Of a stretch of 64,000 bases of DNA, positions 63,528-64,000 are shown in pieces. Position 1 is the stretch's first letter. Each line of letters starts with the position of its first letter. The notes under the pieces were generated by a model. The model was not told the DNA's origin, did not search any database, and saw only the letters and a list, made by a program, of their open reading frames with translations. The translations under genes and the position numbers were made by a program. The stretch spans positions 62,001 through 126,000 of the forward strand of contig NZ_CACVCH010000125.1 of NCBI RefSeq assembly GCF_902729425.1, written 5' to 3'. Origin of the DNA: Magnetospirillum sp. SS-4. Lineage in GTDB: Bacteria; Pseudomonadota; Alphaproteobacteria; Rhodospirillales; Magnetospirillaceae.

Positions 63528-63561
63528 ATCCACAAACCGCGGAGTTCCGCGGCTTGTGGAT
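63528..63561. repeat. Near-perfect 16-bp hairpin at the tRNA-Pro 3' end
   Basis: ATCCACAA-A-CCGCGGA pairs with TCCGCGG-C-TTGTGGAT around a GT loop, with one A/C mismatch. Its last base is the final base of the tRNA-Pro CCA on the minus strand, so it directly follows the tRNA. No T-run follows. Could act as terminator or as a target for 3' processing. Confidence 0.6.
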
Positions 63562-63637
63562 GGTCGGAGTGAGAGGATTCGAACCTCCGGCCCCTGCCTC
63601 CCGAAGACAGTGCTCTACCAGGCTGAGCTACACTCCG
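63561..63637 (-). tRNA. tRNA-Pro (anticodon CGG)
   Basis: A 77-base tRNA with encoded CCA. The acceptor CGGAGTG pairs with CACTCCG. The anticodon stem CTGTC/GGCAG encloses TTCGGGA with CGG complementary to 63601-63603. T-arm GGTTCGAATCC is standard. Confidence 0.96.
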
Positions 63638-63798
63638 GTCGCCTGCGAGGCGCTTCTTATAGCGCCAACCTTCGGGTCGCGCAAAGGGATTCTGCCGGCT
63701 GGATTCCGCCAATCCCGCCGCTGCCGACCTGATCGCCGACGATTGCCCTGAAGCGCCGCTTCGGCCATGATGGCGGCGCAACAGGCGGGGATTCAGCA

Positions 63799-64000
63799 AT
63801 GAAGCGATGGGCGGTGGCGACGGCCGGACTGATGCTGCTGGCGGGCTGCGCCGGCGTGGAGGAACACGAGATCGCCCAGCTTCGGGTGGGGCGGACCACC
63901 GCCGCCGAGGCTATCAAGGCGCTGGGCGAACCCGACCGCGACGAGGTGCTGTCCGACGGATCGCGCATGCTGACCTATGTGGGATCGAAGGCGCGGGGAA
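63799..64000 (+). CDS. BamE/SmpA-like lipoprotein, 3' end outside the window
   Basis: The first 67 residues of a lipoprotein: signal MKRWAVATAGLMLLAGC with Cys17 as the lipidated residue, then LRVGRTTAAEAIKALGEPDRDEVLSDGSRMLTYVG, the start of a BamE/SmpA-type or OmlA fold used in outer-membrane assembly. The frame is open to the window end. GGCGGGG lies upstream of the ATG. A different small two-domain lipoprotein with the same motif is possible. Confidence 0.75.
   Translation, partial: MKRWAVATAGLMLLAGCAGVEEHEIAQLRVGRTTAAEAIKALGEPDRDEVLSDGSRMLTYVGSKARG

Overview
The window is a gene-dense, high-GC stretch of bacterial chromosome with almost entirely housekeeping and regulatory content. Operon habits (aroQ-accB-accC, gltX-gltA, fabI-aroC, gltD-gltB), an Acr3/ArsDA arsenic locus, TRAP transport and many PAS-type sensor kinases suggest an alphaproteobacterium, most likely Rhodospirillales close to Magnetospirillum. 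That placement is inference from gene content and protein style; no rRNA gene is present. I see no transposase, integrase, phage gene, CRISPR array or rRNA operon. Very high third-position GC produces long open frames opposite real genes, and these were left out.

Layout. 1-1.8 kb: the 3' part of a Mur-ligase-like gene, converging on a flagellin-like gene. 1.9-6.5 kb: a compact arsenic operon, arsR-arsC1-arsC2-acr3-arsD-arsA, with all known metal-binding cysteines in place. 6.5-17 kb: single genes including ACT-domain threonine ammonia-lyase, an MBL hydrolase, a LOG-family protein, secB, maeB, a PhoR-like kinase, a HIT protein and an SGNH protein, then tRNA-Leu(UAA). 17.3-21.4 kb: aroQ-accB-accC-DUF123-RNase G/E-yacG on the plus strand. 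21.4-24.8 kb: fabI-aroC-DUF4863-REC/cNMP on the minus strand. 25-30.3 kb: TRAP transporter dctPQM, a tandem universal stress protein, an SDR and a DsbA-fold isomerase. 30.3-33.1 kb: RNase D, tRNA-Leu(CAG), an NDUFA9-like protein and UppP. 33.4-39.3 kb: glutamate synthase gltD-gltB. 39.3-42.3 kb: an SDR, sppA and a rhodanese. 42.5-44.3 kb: small secreted and STAS-like proteins and TerC.

44.3-49.7 kb holds the most unusual locus: a four-gene minus-strand unit of a single-domain response regulator, a 681-residue protein joining a histidine-kinase-like part to a DnaQ-type exonuclease-like part, an 80-residue two-helix membrane protein, and a histidine kinase whose sensor is a complete sodium:solute-symporter module. 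In the 681-residue protein the phospho-acceptor histidine, the ATP-binding N-box asparagine and all four exonuclease catalytic acids appear to be replaced.

49.9-64 kb: mlaA, small conserved proteins, gltA, gltX, comEC, two large sensor kinases in tandem, purB with a PhnA-like protein, tRNA-Pro(CGG) with a long hairpin at its 3' end, and the start of a BamE-like lipoprotein cut by the window end.

Several sets are evidently coupled by ATGA/TGATG/GTGA overlaps (arsR/arsC1, acr3/arsD/arsA, accC/DUF123, RNase/yacG, sppA/SDR). Promoters, operators and terminators listed are by-eye matches and carry lower confidence than the coding calls.
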